From the NCBI GenBank assembly GCA_040397235.1, contig JBBAWH010000001.1, positions 248,001 through 312,000 of the forward strand: a stretch of 64,000 bases of DNA. The letters are read 5' to 3'. The position numbers were made by a program, and so were the translations under genes. Below are positions 24,218 through 32,987 of the stretch, piece by piece. Under the pieces are notes generated by a model that saw only the letters and a program-made list of their open reading frames with translations, did no database searches and was not told where the DNA came from. This stretch comes from Limnocylindrus sp040397235 (GTDB taxonomy: Bacteria; Chloroflexota; Limnocylindria; Limnocylindrales; Limnocylindraceae). Positions within the stretch are counted from its first letter, which is position 1, and every line of letters begins with the position of its first letter.

Positions 24218-25761
24218 GCCGCACCTCCACCGAGCTTGGTCAGATCATGCGGCGCCACCGTGCGCCATGCTGCGGTTGCCGTGAGCGCCTCGTAGCCCGC
24301 GGAGATACTGAGCAGTTCGGCTTCAGACCATGGCTTGCCGATCAGCTGCAGACCCACAGGGAGGTTCTCAGAGAGGCCGCACGGAATGCTCACCCCTGGG
24401 AGGCCCGCCATGTTTGCCGGAAGCGTGCAGGCATCGGCGAGATACATGGAGACCGGATCGCTCATCTTTGCGCCGAACTTCCAGGCCACTTGTGGACTCG
24501 TAGGTGCAACGATGGCGTCGAAGCCCGCCGCCCAGATGCGATCAAAGTCGCGCGCGATCAGGGTGCGGACCTTCTGTGCCTTCACGTAATAGGCGTCGTA
24601 GTAGCCCGCGGAGAGTGCGTAGGTGCCGAGCATGATGCGTCGGCGCACCTCAGGGCCGAAGCCGCGACCGCGCGTCTCTAGGTAGCCGTTCAAGAGGTCA
24701 CCGCCGCCGTGCTTTGATGCGCCGTAGCGAACTCCGTCGTAGCGAGCGAGGTTGGCCGACGCCTCTGCTGGCGCAACGATGTAGTAGGTCGCGAGCGCAT
24801 GCTCAGTGGTTGGGAGGCTCACCTCTTCCACGATCCCGCCCGCAGCTTCAAGCGTCGCAACCGCATCACGAACGGCACGCTCAACTCCAGCCTCCATGCC
24901 GGCGACAAAGTACTCCTTCGGCAGGGCGAATCGCTTGCCGCGAATGGCAGATGCGGCGGCATCACCGCTCGGGAGGTTGAGCAGCACCGCATCGAGAGGA
25001 CTGCGTGAACTTGTGGCGTCGTGCGCATCGGCGCCAGCAATCGTGTGCAGCAGCAGTGCTGCATCCTGCGCCGTGCGCGCAAATGGCCCAACCTGATCGA
25101 GCGATGATGCAAACGCGACGATGCCGTAGCGCGAGACGCGGCCGTAGGTCGGCTTCATGCCGACGATGCCGGTGAGGCTCGCAGGCTGACGAATGGAGCC
25201 ACCCGTATCGGTGCCGATGGAGAGCGGGGCGTGGAACGCCGCAACAGCGGCGGAGGATCCGCCCGACGAACCACCAGGGACGCGGTCGACCGCCCACGGG
25301 TTCACCGTCTTCTTGTATGCGGAGAACTCTGTCGATGAGCCCATGGCGAATTCGTCCATGTTGGTCTTCCCAAGAATCACCGCACCGGCCTCTCTCAAAC
25401 GCGCAGCAATGGTGGCGTCGTATGGGCTGATGTATCCCTCGAGGATTCGTGAGCCCGCAGTTGTGGGGGTTCCGGTGAGGTTGACGAGGTCCTTCAGCGC
25501 AACGGGGACGCCGAGGAGTGGCGGGAGCGCGTTGAGCGCCGCGGCACCAGCGGCACGTGCGGTCGCGTAGCGCGCATCGGCGCGGTCGGCCTCAGCACGC
25601 GCCTCCTCGTGTCGAAGGTGCAGCCATGCGCCAAGGACACCATCTTCTCGATCAATAGCGGCAAAGAGCTCATCGGTGACGGCGCATGAGGTTGCGGCGC
25701 CCGATTGGAATGCGGCGCGCAGCTCGGTCGCGGTTGCGCGGCGTAGGCTCTCCCCGCTCAT
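24214..25761 (-). CDS. gatA: Asp-tRNA(Asn)/Glu-tRNA(Gln) amidotransferase subunit A
   Basis: GatA is the amidase-signature subunit that releases ammonia from glutamine. The Ser-cisSer-Lys triad is visible: Lys in PVALKDLVN (~86), and the two Ser in GGSSGGSSAAVAA and GTDTGGSIRQPA (~160-185). The MKPTYGRVSRYGIVAFASSLDQ block follows as usual. The length of 515 is slightly over the usual ~485; the extra lies mainly at the N terminus. The start ATG at 25761 overlaps the gatC stop by four bases, and the stop overlaps the aminotransferase start by four. Confidence 0.97.
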   Translation of the reverse strand: MSGESLRRATATELRAAFQSGAATSCAVTDELFAAIDREDGVLGAWLHLRHEEARAEADRADARYATARAAGAAALNALPPLLGVPVALKDLVNLTGTPTTAGSRILEGYISPYDATIAARLREAGAVILGKTNMDEFAMGSSTEFSAYKKTVNPWAVDRVPGGSSGGSSAAVAAFHAPLSIGTDTGGSIRQPASLTGIVGMKPTYGRVSRYGIVAFASSLDQVGPFARTAQDAALLLHTIAGADAHDATSSRSPLDAVLLNLPSGDAAASAIRGKRFALPKEYFVAGMEAGVERAVRDAVATLEAAGGIVEEVSLPTTEHALATYYIVAPAEASANLARYDGVRYGASKHGGGDLLNGYLETRGRGFGPEVRRRIMLGTYALSAGYYDAYYVKAQKVRTLIARDFDRIWAAGFDAIVAPTSPQVAWKFGAKMSDPVSMYLADACTLPANMAGLPGVSIPCGLSENLPVGLQLIGKPWSEAELLSISAGYEALTATAAWRTVAPHDLTKLGGGAA

Positions 25762-26063
25762 CCGTCGGCCTCCTCGGAGAGGATCGCCTGCACGCGCACA
25801 AAGTCACCGCTCCGTGCCGGTGCGTTCTTCAGGGCATCGTCAACGGGGAGGGATGGCTCAGCGATGTCGTCACGCAGGGGCATCGCCTGAACGATCGTCT
25901 GTGCACTCGGCGGGACGCTCGAGGTATCGACATCGGCGAGGTGGGCCCACTGCTCCAGGATGAGGTTGAGGTCGCCCTGGAGCTTCCCCAACTCGTCGCT
26001 GGTGAGGCCGAGGCGTGCCAGCGCAGCGACGCGTTCTACCTCGGCACGGGTCAGTTCACTCAT
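25758..26063 (-). CDS. gatC: Asp-tRNA(Asn)/Glu-tRNA(Gln) amidotransferase subunit C
   Basis: GatC is the small belt-like subunit that stabilises GatA on GatB. At 101 residues it has normal length and the family opening, LTRAEVERVAALARLGLTSDE, followed by LNLILEQWAHLADVDTSSVPP and the later LRDDIAEPSLPVDDALKNAPAR, the conserved wrap-around part. It lies nine bases after ligA, with an AGGA ribosome site about eight bases before the ATG, and overlaps gatA by four bases. Confidence 0.95.
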   Translation of the reverse strand: MSELTRAEVERVAALARLGLTSDELGKLQGDLNLILEQWAHLADVDTSSVPPSAQTIVQAMPLRDDIAEPSLPVDDALKNAPARSGDFVRVQAILSEEADG

Positions 26064-26072
26064 GCGGGAATC

Positions 26073-28178
26073 CTACCCGCCCGACGGCTCAACCCCCAGG
26101 AGCGCGATGAGGCCCGCCTCATCAACGATCTGAATGCCGAGCTTCTCGGCGGCGGCACGCTTGGAGCCAGCCTTCTCTCCCGCCACGAGCAGTGATGTCT
26201 TTGCGGTCACCACATCGGCGACCGTACCCCCCGCCGCTGCGATGCGATCCTGCGCCTCGCGTCGGCTCCAGCCCGTTGCCGCGAGCGTTCCCGTGAACAC
26301 AATGACCCGCCCAGCAAGCGGGCCACCCGTCACGACCGGCGCGACCGCGGCGGGAACGATCACGAGCCCCGCGTCGAGGAGGTCTTCGAGCGATTCGCCC
26401 GCCAGCCCTGTGGCGAACGCGGCGAGGATGCTCTCCGCCACCACCGCGCCAACCCCTGAGATGGCGGTGAGCTCCTCTGCTGTGAGGGAGCGCAGCGTGG
26501 CAAGCACGGTACGGCCCCACGCTGCTCCACTGGCCGCAGAGACACGACGCTGCAGCTCTGCTGCGAGATCCTTCGCCGTCGCCTCACCGACATGGCGAAT
26601 GCCGAGCGCAACGAGAACGCGCCATAGCTCGCGGCTTCGTCGCGCCTCAATCATGCCGAGCACGTTGCTGATGCGATTCGGTCCTTCGCGACGAGACCCG
26701 TCACTCAGGCTCCCCATGCGGTCCAGCCCATCGAGTTGTTCGGCGGTCAGGCGGTACAGATCGCCGAGGCGGCGAACCACGCCACGCTCCACCAACTGTG
26801 CGAGCAACTTTTTGCCGACGCCCTCGAGGTCGAGCGCCCCACGGCCAACCGCATAGCGCAGCGTCTCAAAGTTCTGCGCCGGACAGGCGCGATTCGGGCA
26901 GCGATGGCGCACCTCATCGCGTACAACTTCAGCACTGCATGACGGACAGCGCGTCGGCATGGTGAACTCAGGGAGGGGTGAGGTGCGGCGCTCGGCAAGC
27001 CCACGCACCACCTCAGGGATCACATCCCCCGCCTTCTGCAGCACGACGATATCTCCCACGCGAACATCCTTGCGACGAATCTCATCGATGTTGTGCAGCG
27101 TTGCGCGTCGCACCGTTGAGCCAGCCACCAAGACCGGCTCCATCTCTGCCACCGGAGTGAGGTAGCCGGTACGGCCAACCTCCACGCTAATGCCGAGGAG
27201 TCGGGTCGTTACCTGCTCCGGGGGAAACTTGTAGGCGATCGCCCACTTCGGCGAACGGGCGATAGAGCCGAGCTGCTCCTGATCGGCGACCGCATCCACT
27301 TTCAGTACCGCGCCGTCGGTCTCGTACTCGAGGGCGCGACGCTTCTCAACCCACTCGGCAAGGAACGATGCTGCACTCGCCCCACTCAGACCGGCACGAG
27401 CATGCTGCTCAGTTGGAAGTCCGAGTTCGTGCAGCCGACGGAGCGCCGCACTCTGCGCGGCTGGGGCTGGCTCCTCAAAGAGCTGATAAGCGAAGAACGA
27501 GAGGTTGCGCTTGGCCGTGATCGCGGCATCTTTCTGCCGCAGTGAGCCAGCCGCCGAGTTGCGTGGATTCGCATAGAGGGGGAGATCGGTGGCGGCTCGC
27601 TCAGCATTGAGCGCAGCGAACGACGACTTCGGCATGTAGATCTCGCCACGCACCTCACAGGTAGCCGGCTTCTTCAGCGTTGCAGGAATGGCCCGAATCG
27701 TGCGCACATTCGCCGTCACATCTTCACCGGTGGTGCCGTCTCCGCGGGTTGCGGCGCGCACGAGCACGCCTCGCTCGTAGATGAGGCTGATCGCAAGGCC
27801 ATCAATCTTCAGCTCAGCGACGAGTTCGGGCTCGCGCCCGCCGAGCCCCTTCGCCGCACTGGCGGCGAAGTCGGCGACCTCTTCGGGCGAGAATGCGTTC
27901 GAGAGGCTCAGCATTGGACGCTCGTGACGTACCTCGGTCAGCTTGACCGCTGGCTCCACTCGATCATCCGCACTCGGTCCGACACGCTGCGTTGGCGAGT
28001 CTGGCGTAACGAGCTCGGGATGTGCCTTCTCAAGGGCGTTGAGTTCAACGCGCAGCGCGTCGTATTCGACGTCTGCAAGCGTTGGCGCATCCTCAACGTA
28101 GTAGCGACGATCCGCCTCGTTAATGGCGGCAACGAGTTCGCGATAGCGTGCCGCTGGCGCGAGAGCCTTGGCGCTCAT
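26073..28178 (-). CDS. ligA: NAD-dependent DNA ligase
   Basis: LigA seals nicks using NAD as adenylate donor. It has 701 residues in the usual order. The Ia NAD-binding domain has YYVEDAPTLADVEYDAL. The adenylation domain has the reactive Lys in AELKIDGLAISL (~123), then RGDGTTGEDVTAN, EVRGEIYM and VLKVDAVADQ. The OB fold is followed by the zinc finger CPSC ... CPNRAC (~411-436), helix-hairpin-helix repeats and a C-terminal BRCT domain (~620-701, VIVFTGTLAATGWSRREA). The start ATG at 28178 overlaps the pcrA stop by four bases, the conserved pcrA-ligA arrangement. Confidence 0.97.
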   Translation of the reverse strand: MSAKALAPAARYRELVAAINEADRRYYVEDAPTLADVEYDALRVELNALEKAHPELVTPDSPTQRVGPSADDRVEPAVKLTEVRHERPMLSLSNAFSPEEVADFAASAAKGLGGREPELVAELKIDGLAISLIYERGVLVRAATRGDGTTGEDVTANVRTIRAIPATLKKPATCEVRGEIYMPKSSFAALNAERAATDLPLYANPRNSAAGSLRQKDAAITAKRNLSFFAYQLFEEPAPAAQSAALRRLHELGLPTEQHARAGLSGASAASFLAEWVEKRRALEYETDGAVLKVDAVADQEQLGSIARSPKWAIAYKFPPEQVTTRLLGISVEVGRTGYLTPVAEMEPVLVAGSTVRRATLHNIDEIRRKDVRVGDIVVLQKAGDVIPEVVRGLAERRTSPLPEFTMPTRCPSCSAEVVRDEVRHRCPNRACPAQNFETLRYAVGRGALDLEGVGKKLLAQLVERGVVRRLGDLYRLTAEQLDGLDRMGSLSDGSRREGPNRISNVLGMIEARRSRELWRVLVALGIRHVGEATAKDLAAELQRRVSAASGAAWGRTVLATLRSLTAEELTAISGVGAVVAESILAAFATGLAGESLEDLLDAGLVIVPAAVAPVVTGGPLAGRVIVFTGTLAATGWSRREAQDRIAAAGGTVADVVTAKTSLLVAGEKAGSKRAAAEKLGIQIVDEAGLIALLGVEPSGG

Positions 28179-30814
28179 CCCTGAACCTCCAGATTGGCGA
28201 TGCTCGCCGCAAGCGTCTTTACCCCCGACCCGGCGAAGGCGATCGTGACCTCCTCATCGTGGCGGGTGAGCTTCGATGTGACCACGATCCCTTCGCCGAA
28301 TGAGGGGTGTAGGACGCGGTCGCCATCACGGAAGTAGCGCTCGCCTGGGATACGCGCCCGCGCTGGTGCGACGGTGCGTGGCCGGAGTGGTGGGGGTAGC
28401 GGCGCGCCAGCCGCCTGCGGAGGAGCACCGGCCGCGCCACGTCCCGTCGCCGCCCACGGGGGAATCCGTCCGACCGGCTGCATCAGCTCTGGTGCCTCGC
28501 CAATGAACTCGTCGTCGTCTGGCGCCTCGTCGATCCCTTCGTCATCTGGCACGCGGAGCGAACCGGAGCGTGCGCCAGCGCTGTAGGCGCGCCGCCTCGC
28601 CTCTAGGTCGCGCCCAGGGCGGAAGGCGCCGCTCGGGGCTCCCGGTGTGCCACTCCCCTCACGCCACGACTCGCCACCCGCGAATCCTGCCCGCGCCGAA
28701 CGGAAGCCACGACCGAAGCGCGTCTCACCATCGGCGCGTGGGTCGTCATCATTCGCAACAACGAGCAGCTCCTCTGGGATCTCCGCGAGGAAGCGTGACG
28801 GCGCACCGTCGCCATCACCCCAGCCACGACGAAGTGCGTACGAGAGGCTGAGGCGACGCTTCGCCCGCGTGATACCGACGTAGCAGAGGCGACGCTCCTC
28901 CTCCATCTGCTCCTGGTCCATGAGGGCGCGGCTGTGCGGGAAGAGCCCTTCGGTCAACCCTGAGATGAAGACGGTCGGCCACTCCAGCCCTTTTGCGGCG
29001 TGCAGGGTAATCAGCGTCACGCGCTCCGCATCGCCATCGAAGGCATCCTGATCGGCGACCAGCGCCGTGTCCTCAACAAATCGGTCGAGTGCGTCGAGTG
29101 GGGCGAGCTCCATGAATCGCCCCGAGATGCCGCGGAGCTCGAGAAGGTTCGCCCAGCGCTCCTCTCCCTCCACACCCTCCGAGGCGAGATGTGCACGCAG
29201 GCCAGACTCCGAATAGACCCCGTCCAGCAGTTCCGGAAGCGTGACCGCCGCGATACGATCGCGTAGGCGGCTGATCACGTCGGCGATGCCGGCAAGGGAG
29301 TTTCGTGCGCGTGTGTTCACCCCTGACACCTCGCCTCGTCCAGCGGCGGCGATGACGTGTCCGTATGGAGTTCCGTCGGGCGCGCTCACGCTCGGTGAGG
29401 CAGCGGCGCGTAGTAGTTCAATCGTCTTATCGCCAATGCCACGAGGGGGCACGTTGAGAATGCGCTCGTACGAGATGCGGTCGGTGTCGCTGCGCAGGAC
29501 GCGGAGCCAAGCCAGGGCATCCTTCACCTCGCGGCGCTGGTAGAAGCGTGTGCCGCCGATCAGCTGATACGGAATGCTCGAGCGCAGGAGTGCCTCTTCA
29601 ATTGCGCGCGACTGTGCATTGGTGCGATACAGGATGGCGATGCCGTTCAGGCTAACGGGCTCTGGTGCATCCGCGCGACGACCGGTCACCACGGCGGAAG
29701 CCTCTTCAATGCGCCGAACGATCCAGGCCGCCTCATCTTCGGGATCAAACGCGCCATAGACGGTGATCTGATCACCACCCTCAAGATCGGTCCAGAGTTT
29801 CTTCTTCTTGCGACCCTCGTTGTTCGAGACGACGCCGTGTGCTGCATCGAGGATCGTTTGCGTTGAGCGATAGTTTTGCTCAAGTGGAACAACTTCAGCC
29901 GTTGGCCAGTCACGTTCAAAGTCGAGAATGTTGCGAATGTCAGCCCCGCGCCAGCTGTAGATGGATTGATCGTCGTCTCCCACCACACAGAGGTTCCCGT
30001 GTTTAGCCGCAAGCTCGCGGACCCAGGTGTATTGGATGCGGTTGGTGTCCTGGTATTCATCAACGTGCAGGTACTCCCACTTCGCTCGATAGCGATCGGC
30101 CACGGCGGGTGCCTCCTGCAGCAGGCGCAGCCCTTTGAGGAGCAGGTCATCAAAGTCGACAGCGTCGAGGCGCTTCAGCTCGGCAGCATAGCGACGCGCA
30201 AATCGGGCGACGAGGCGCTCGTGATGGGTGATCGCACGATCCTCCATCTGGTCAGCGTTGAGGCCGTCATTCTTGGCGCGGCTGATTGCGCCAAGGATCA
30301 GGCTCGGCTTCGTCTCGCCGGTGGCGGGGAGGTCATCCTCTTTGAGGAACCCCTTGATCACCCGCGCCTGATCGTCGGCGTCGTAGATCGTGAAGCCCTT
30401 CGGCAGCCCGATCGCCTCGCCGTCGCGACGCAACATGCGGGCGCAGAGGCTGTGGAAGGTGCCCATCGCCACATCGCGCGCCGCCTCACCGATCATCTCG
30501 TGGAGGCGATCGCGCATCTCGGCGGCGGCCTTATTCGTAAAGGTCACCGCAAGGATCTTCCACGGGGCGACGCCCTCGTGCTGGATCAGCCAGGCGATGC
30601 GGTGCGTGATCACCCGCGTCTTCCCTGAGCCGGCGCCTGCGAGCACCAGCAGTGGGCCCGCAGTTGTCGTTACCGCGCGTCGCTGCGCCTCGTTCAGCGG
30701 GGCAAGGATCCGCTCCTGAACGGCGCTGAGGGCGGCCCCCGTCAGCTGGGCGCGACGCGGGAGGAAACGCTCCGCCGGCGATGGTTCACCCGTGGGATCA
30801 AGGGGGAGGTTCAC
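28175..30814 (-). CDS. pcrA: UvrD/PcrA-type superfamily 1 DNA helicase
   Basis: An 879-residue 3'-5' helicase of the UvrD/PcrA group, acting in repair and in removing RecA or RNA polymerase from DNA. Motifs: Q motif LNEAQRRAV, Walker A AGAGSGKT (59-66), VDEYQDTN, GDDDQSIYSWRGA, EQNYRST, and motif V/VI TLHAAKGLEW and ERRLCYVGITRAK. A Gly/Ala/Pro-rich linker (~700-830) leads to a C-terminal Tudor-like domain (GDRVLHPSFGEGIV), the RNA-polymerase-binding part of PcrA. The start is GTG at 30814 with no ribosome site; TAGAAT lies six bases upstream, so the mRNA is probably leaderless. It heads the pcrA-ligA-gat operon. Confidence 0.96.
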   Translation of the reverse strand: MNLPLDPTGEPSPAERFLPRRAQLTGAALSAVQERILAPLNEAQRRAVTTTAGPLLVLAGAGSGKTRVITHRIAWLIQHEGVAPWKILAVTFTNKAAAEMRDRLHEMIGEAARDVAMGTFHSLCARMLRRDGEAIGLPKGFTIYDADDQARVIKGFLKEDDLPATGETKPSLILGAISRAKNDGLNADQMEDRAITHHERLVARFARRYAAELKRLDAVDFDDLLLKGLRLLQEAPAVADRYRAKWEYLHVDEYQDTNRIQYTWVRELAAKHGNLCVVGDDDQSIYSWRGADIRNILDFERDWPTAEVVPLEQNYRSTQTILDAAHGVVSNNEGRKKKKLWTDLEGGDQITVYGAFDPEDEAAWIVRRIEEASAVVTGRRADAPEPVSLNGIAILYRTNAQSRAIEEALLRSSIPYQLIGGTRFYQRREVKDALAWLRVLRSDTDRISYERILNVPPRGIGDKTIELLRAAASPSVSAPDGTPYGHVIAAAGRGEVSGVNTRARNSLAGIADVISRLRDRIAAVTLPELLDGVYSESGLRAHLASEGVEGEERWANLLELRGISGRFMELAPLDALDRFVEDTALVADQDAFDGDAERVTLITLHAAKGLEWPTVFISGLTEGLFPHSRALMDQEQMEEERRLCYVGITRAKRRLSLSYALRRGWGDGDGAPSRFLAEIPEELLVVANDDDPRADGETRFGRGFRSARAGFAGGESWREGSGTPGAPSGAFRPGRDLEARRRAYSAGARSGSLRVPDDEGIDEAPDDDEFIGEAPELMQPVGRIPPWAATGRGAAGAPPQAAGAPLPPPLRPRTVAPARARIPGERYFRDGDRVLHPSFGEGIVVTSKLTRHDEEVTIAFAGSGVKTLAASIANLEVQG

Positions 30815-30820
30815 CCGAGT

Positions 30821-30826
30821 ATTCTA
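30821..30826 (-). promoter_or_regulatory. candidate -10 element for leaderless pcrA mRNA
   Basis: TAGAAT (five of six matches to TATAAT), six bases before the pcrA GTG. It lies about 25 bases beyond the groESL terminator, so this is a fresh start of transcription. No good -35. Confidence 0.6.
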
Positions 30827-30849
30827 CCGCCCGCCACCCTCCGCCCACG

Positions 30850-30890
30850 AAAAACGAAGAGGACCCTCGGCCCCGCCGAGAGTCCTCTTC
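30850..30890 (-). terminator. intrinsic terminator after groEL
   Basis: On the minus strand, a hairpin with two 15-base arms (one mismatch) and a five-base loop (30856-30890) is followed by G and five T's (30854-30850). It begins 20 bases after the groEL stop and ends the groESL transcript before the pcrA promoter. Confidence 0.9.
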
Positions 30891-30909
30891 ACTAGGTGCG
30901 AGGTAGGTA

Positions 30910-32535
30910 CTAGAAGTCCATCTCGCCGCCGTGGGCGTGGCCACCTGGCGCTCCAGACTCCTTCTTCTCTGGGATGTCGCTGACGACCGCCTCGGTCGTG
31001 AGCACCATCGCGGCAACCGACGCGGCGTTCTGGAGGGCGGAGCGTGTCACCTTCGCGGCGTCAACGATCCCCTTCTCGAACATGTCGACCATCGTGTCGG
31101 TCGATGCGTCATAGCCGGTCCCCTTCTTCGCCTTCAGGATTGCCTCGATCACGACGTCGCCACGGGCGCCGGCGTTCTCTGCGATCTGACGGGCTGGAGC
31201 TTCGAGGGCGCGGCGGACGATGTCCACCCCGACCTGCTCGTCACCCTCAAGATTGATCTTGTCGAGCGCGCCTCGCGCCTGCAGGAGTGTGGTGCCACCA
31301 CCGGCGACGATCCCCTCCTCCACGGCCGCGCGGGTCGTTGAGAGAGCATCCTCGATGCGGTGCTTCTTCTCCTTGAGCTCGACCTCGGTGGCAGCGCCAA
31401 CCTTGATCACTGCAACGCCGCCCGAAAGCTTGGCGAGGCGCTCCTGGAGCTTCTCCTTGTCGTAGTCCGACGTGGTCTCCTCAACCTGCGCCTTGATCTG
31501 CGCCATGCGCGCCTTGATCTCAGCAGGCTTCCCCGCGCCATCAATGATGGTCGAGTTGTCCTTGGTTGCGACGACGCGTCGCGCTGTGCCGAGGTCCTCA
31601 GCTGTCACGCTGTCGAGCTTGCGGCCAACCTCTTCCGAGATTACCGTTCCGCCGGTCAGCACCGCGATGTCGCGGAGCATCTCCTTGCGGCGGTCGCCGA
31701 AGCCTGGCGCCTTCACCGCGAGCACCTGTACGGTGCCGCGGATCTTGTTCACCACGAGCGTGGCAAGTGCCTCACCGTCAACATCCTCAGCGATGATCAG
31801 GAGTGGTCGACCAGTGCCGACCGCCTTCTCGAGCGCTGGGAGTGCATCGGCGACTGCCGAAATCTTCTTGTCGGTGATCAGGATTGCTGGGTTGTCGAGC
31901 TGTGCCTCCATGCGATCTGAGTTCGTCACGAAGTAGGCTGAGATGTATCCGCGGTCGAACTGCATCCCCTCGGTGTACTCCTTGTCGAGTCCGAGCGACT
32001 GCCCCTCTTCTACGGTGATCACGCCATCCTTGCCGACCTTCTCCATAACCTCAGCGATCAACTCGCCAACGCTTGGATCAGCGGCAGAGATTGAGGCGAC
32101 TGCGGCGATCTGCTCGCGAGTCTCAACCTTGCGGGACTGCGCCTTGATCTCGGCGACAACGGCGGCGACCGCCTTGTCGAGGCCGCGCTTGATGACCATC
32201 GGGTTTGCACCTGCAGCAACGTTGCGCAGGCCCTCGGTGACGAGCGCCTGGCCGAGCACGACGGCGGTGGTGGTGCCGTCACCAGCCACATCGTCGGTCT
32301 TCGTCGCGACTTCCTTCAGGAGCTGCGCGCCCATGTTCTCGAAGTGATCTTCCAACTCAATGTCACGTGCAATCGTGACGCCGTCGTTGGTGATGGTTGG
32401 GGCGCCGAACTTCTTGTCGAGCACCACGTTGCGGCCCTTCGGGCCGATCGTCACCTTTACCGTGTCGGCGAGCTTGTCGATGCCGCGCTTGAGCGCTCGT
32501 CGTGCCGCCTCATCAAATACCACCTGCTTTGCCAT
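30910..32535 (-). CDS. groEL: chaperonin GroEL (Hsp60)
   Basis: The 541-residue 60 kDa chaperonin subunit that folds proteins in a double ring with GroES. Typical blocks are all present: KGRNVVLDKKFGAPTITNDG, the ATP-site DGTTTAVVL, the hinge and apical region with VEEGQSLG and GYISAYFVTN, and EEGIVAGGGTTLL. The C terminus is GAPGGHAHGGEMDF, with two His in place of the usual Gly-Gly-Met repeats. The ATG at 32535 has a good AAGGAGAG ribosome site. It lies 49 bases after groES, in the same CIRCE-controlled unit, and is followed by a strong terminator. Confidence 0.98.
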   Translation of the reverse strand: MAKQVVFDEAARRALKRGIDKLADTVKVTIGPKGRNVVLDKKFGAPTITNDGVTIARDIELEDHFENMGAQLLKEVATKTDDVAGDGTTTAVVLGQALVTEGLRNVAAGANPMVIKRGLDKAVAAVVAEIKAQSRKVETREQIAAVASISAADPSVGELIAEVMEKVGKDGVITVEEGQSLGLDKEYTEGMQFDRGYISAYFVTNSDRMEAQLDNPAILITDKKISAVADALPALEKAVGTGRPLLIIAEDVDGEALATLVVNKIRGTVQVLAVKAPGFGDRRKEMLRDIAVLTGGTVISEEVGRKLDSVTAEDLGTARRVVATKDNSTIIDGAGKPAEIKARMAQIKAQVEETTSDYDKEKLQERLAKLSGGVAVIKVGAATEVELKEKKHRIEDALSTTRAAVEEGIVAGGGTTLLQARGALDKINLEGDEQVGVDIVRRALEAPARQIAENAGARGDVVIEAILKAKKGTGYDASTDTMVDMFEKGIVDAAKVTRSALQNAASVAAMVLTTEAVVSDIPEKKESGAPGGHAHGGEMDF

Positions 32536-32584
32536 TGGGTCTCTCCTTCTCTATCTACGTTGGGTTACTTGGGCCTTCGTGGAA

Positions 32585-32884
32585 TTAGTCGATGACGGCC
32601 AAGATGTCCTTGGCGCCAACGATGAGGAACTCATCGCCATCGATCTTGAATTCGGTGCCGGCATACTTTGCGTGCAGGACGCGGTCGCCCACCTTCACGT
32701 CAATCGGCTCGCGCTTCCCGTCATCAAGGATGCGGCCTGGTCCAACGGCGACGACTTCGCCCTCCTGTGGCTTCTCCTGCACCGTGTCGGGCAGGATGAT
32801 GCCGCTGGCAGTCTTCTCATCGCGGGGGACTGGCTTCACGACGACGCGGTCGCCGAGGGGTCGGAGTGCTGCCTTCTTGGCCAT
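32585..32884 (-). CDS. groES: co-chaperonin GroES (Hsp10)
   Basis: A 99-residue co-chaperonin that caps the GroEL ring. The frame is open to 32926, but the ATG at 32884 has an excellent ribosome site (AAGGAGG at 32893-32899) and gives the normal family start MAKKAALRPLGDRVVVKP. The mobile loop (EKTASGIILPDTVQEKP) and the roof/end segment (GTEFKIDGDEFLIVGAKDILAVI) are present. It is the first gene of groESL, transcribed from a promoter overlapping a CIRCE operator about 75 bases upstream. Confidence 0.98.
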   Translation of the reverse strand: MAKKAALRPLGDRVVVKPVPRDEKTASGIILPDTVQEKPQEGEVVAVGPGRILDDGKREPIDVKVGDRVLHAKYAGTEFKIDGDEFLIVGAKDILAVID

Positions 32885-32957
32885 CGGTAGAACCTCCTTG
32901 TGGGCGGGTGTACCGCCCCTGAACACTTGTGCCTACGCGGGCGAGGCACGTGCGGAG

Positions 32958-32987
32958 ATGTTAGCACTCGAGGGCTTAGAGTGCCAA
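32958..32987 (-). promoter_or_regulatory. groESL promoter (-35 TTGGCA, -10 TAACAT)
   Basis: On the minus strand, TTGGCA (32982-32987) and TAACAT (32958-32963) are separated by 18 bases. The -35 matches TTGACA at five of six positions; the -10 fits TANNNT. Both hexamers overlap the CIRCE operator, which explains repression. Start of transcription is expected near 32951. Confidence 0.65.
32961..32987. promoter_or_regulatory. CIRCE operator (HrcA-binding site) of groESL
   Basis: TTAGCACTC, nine bases, then GAGTGCCAA: a 9-9-9 inverted repeat differing from the CIRCE consensus at one base (GAGTGCTAA). HrcA binds this element and represses groESL until heat stress. The tatD stop codon (32976-32978) lies within the nine-base spacer. 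No hrcA gene is in the window. Confidence 0.95.
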
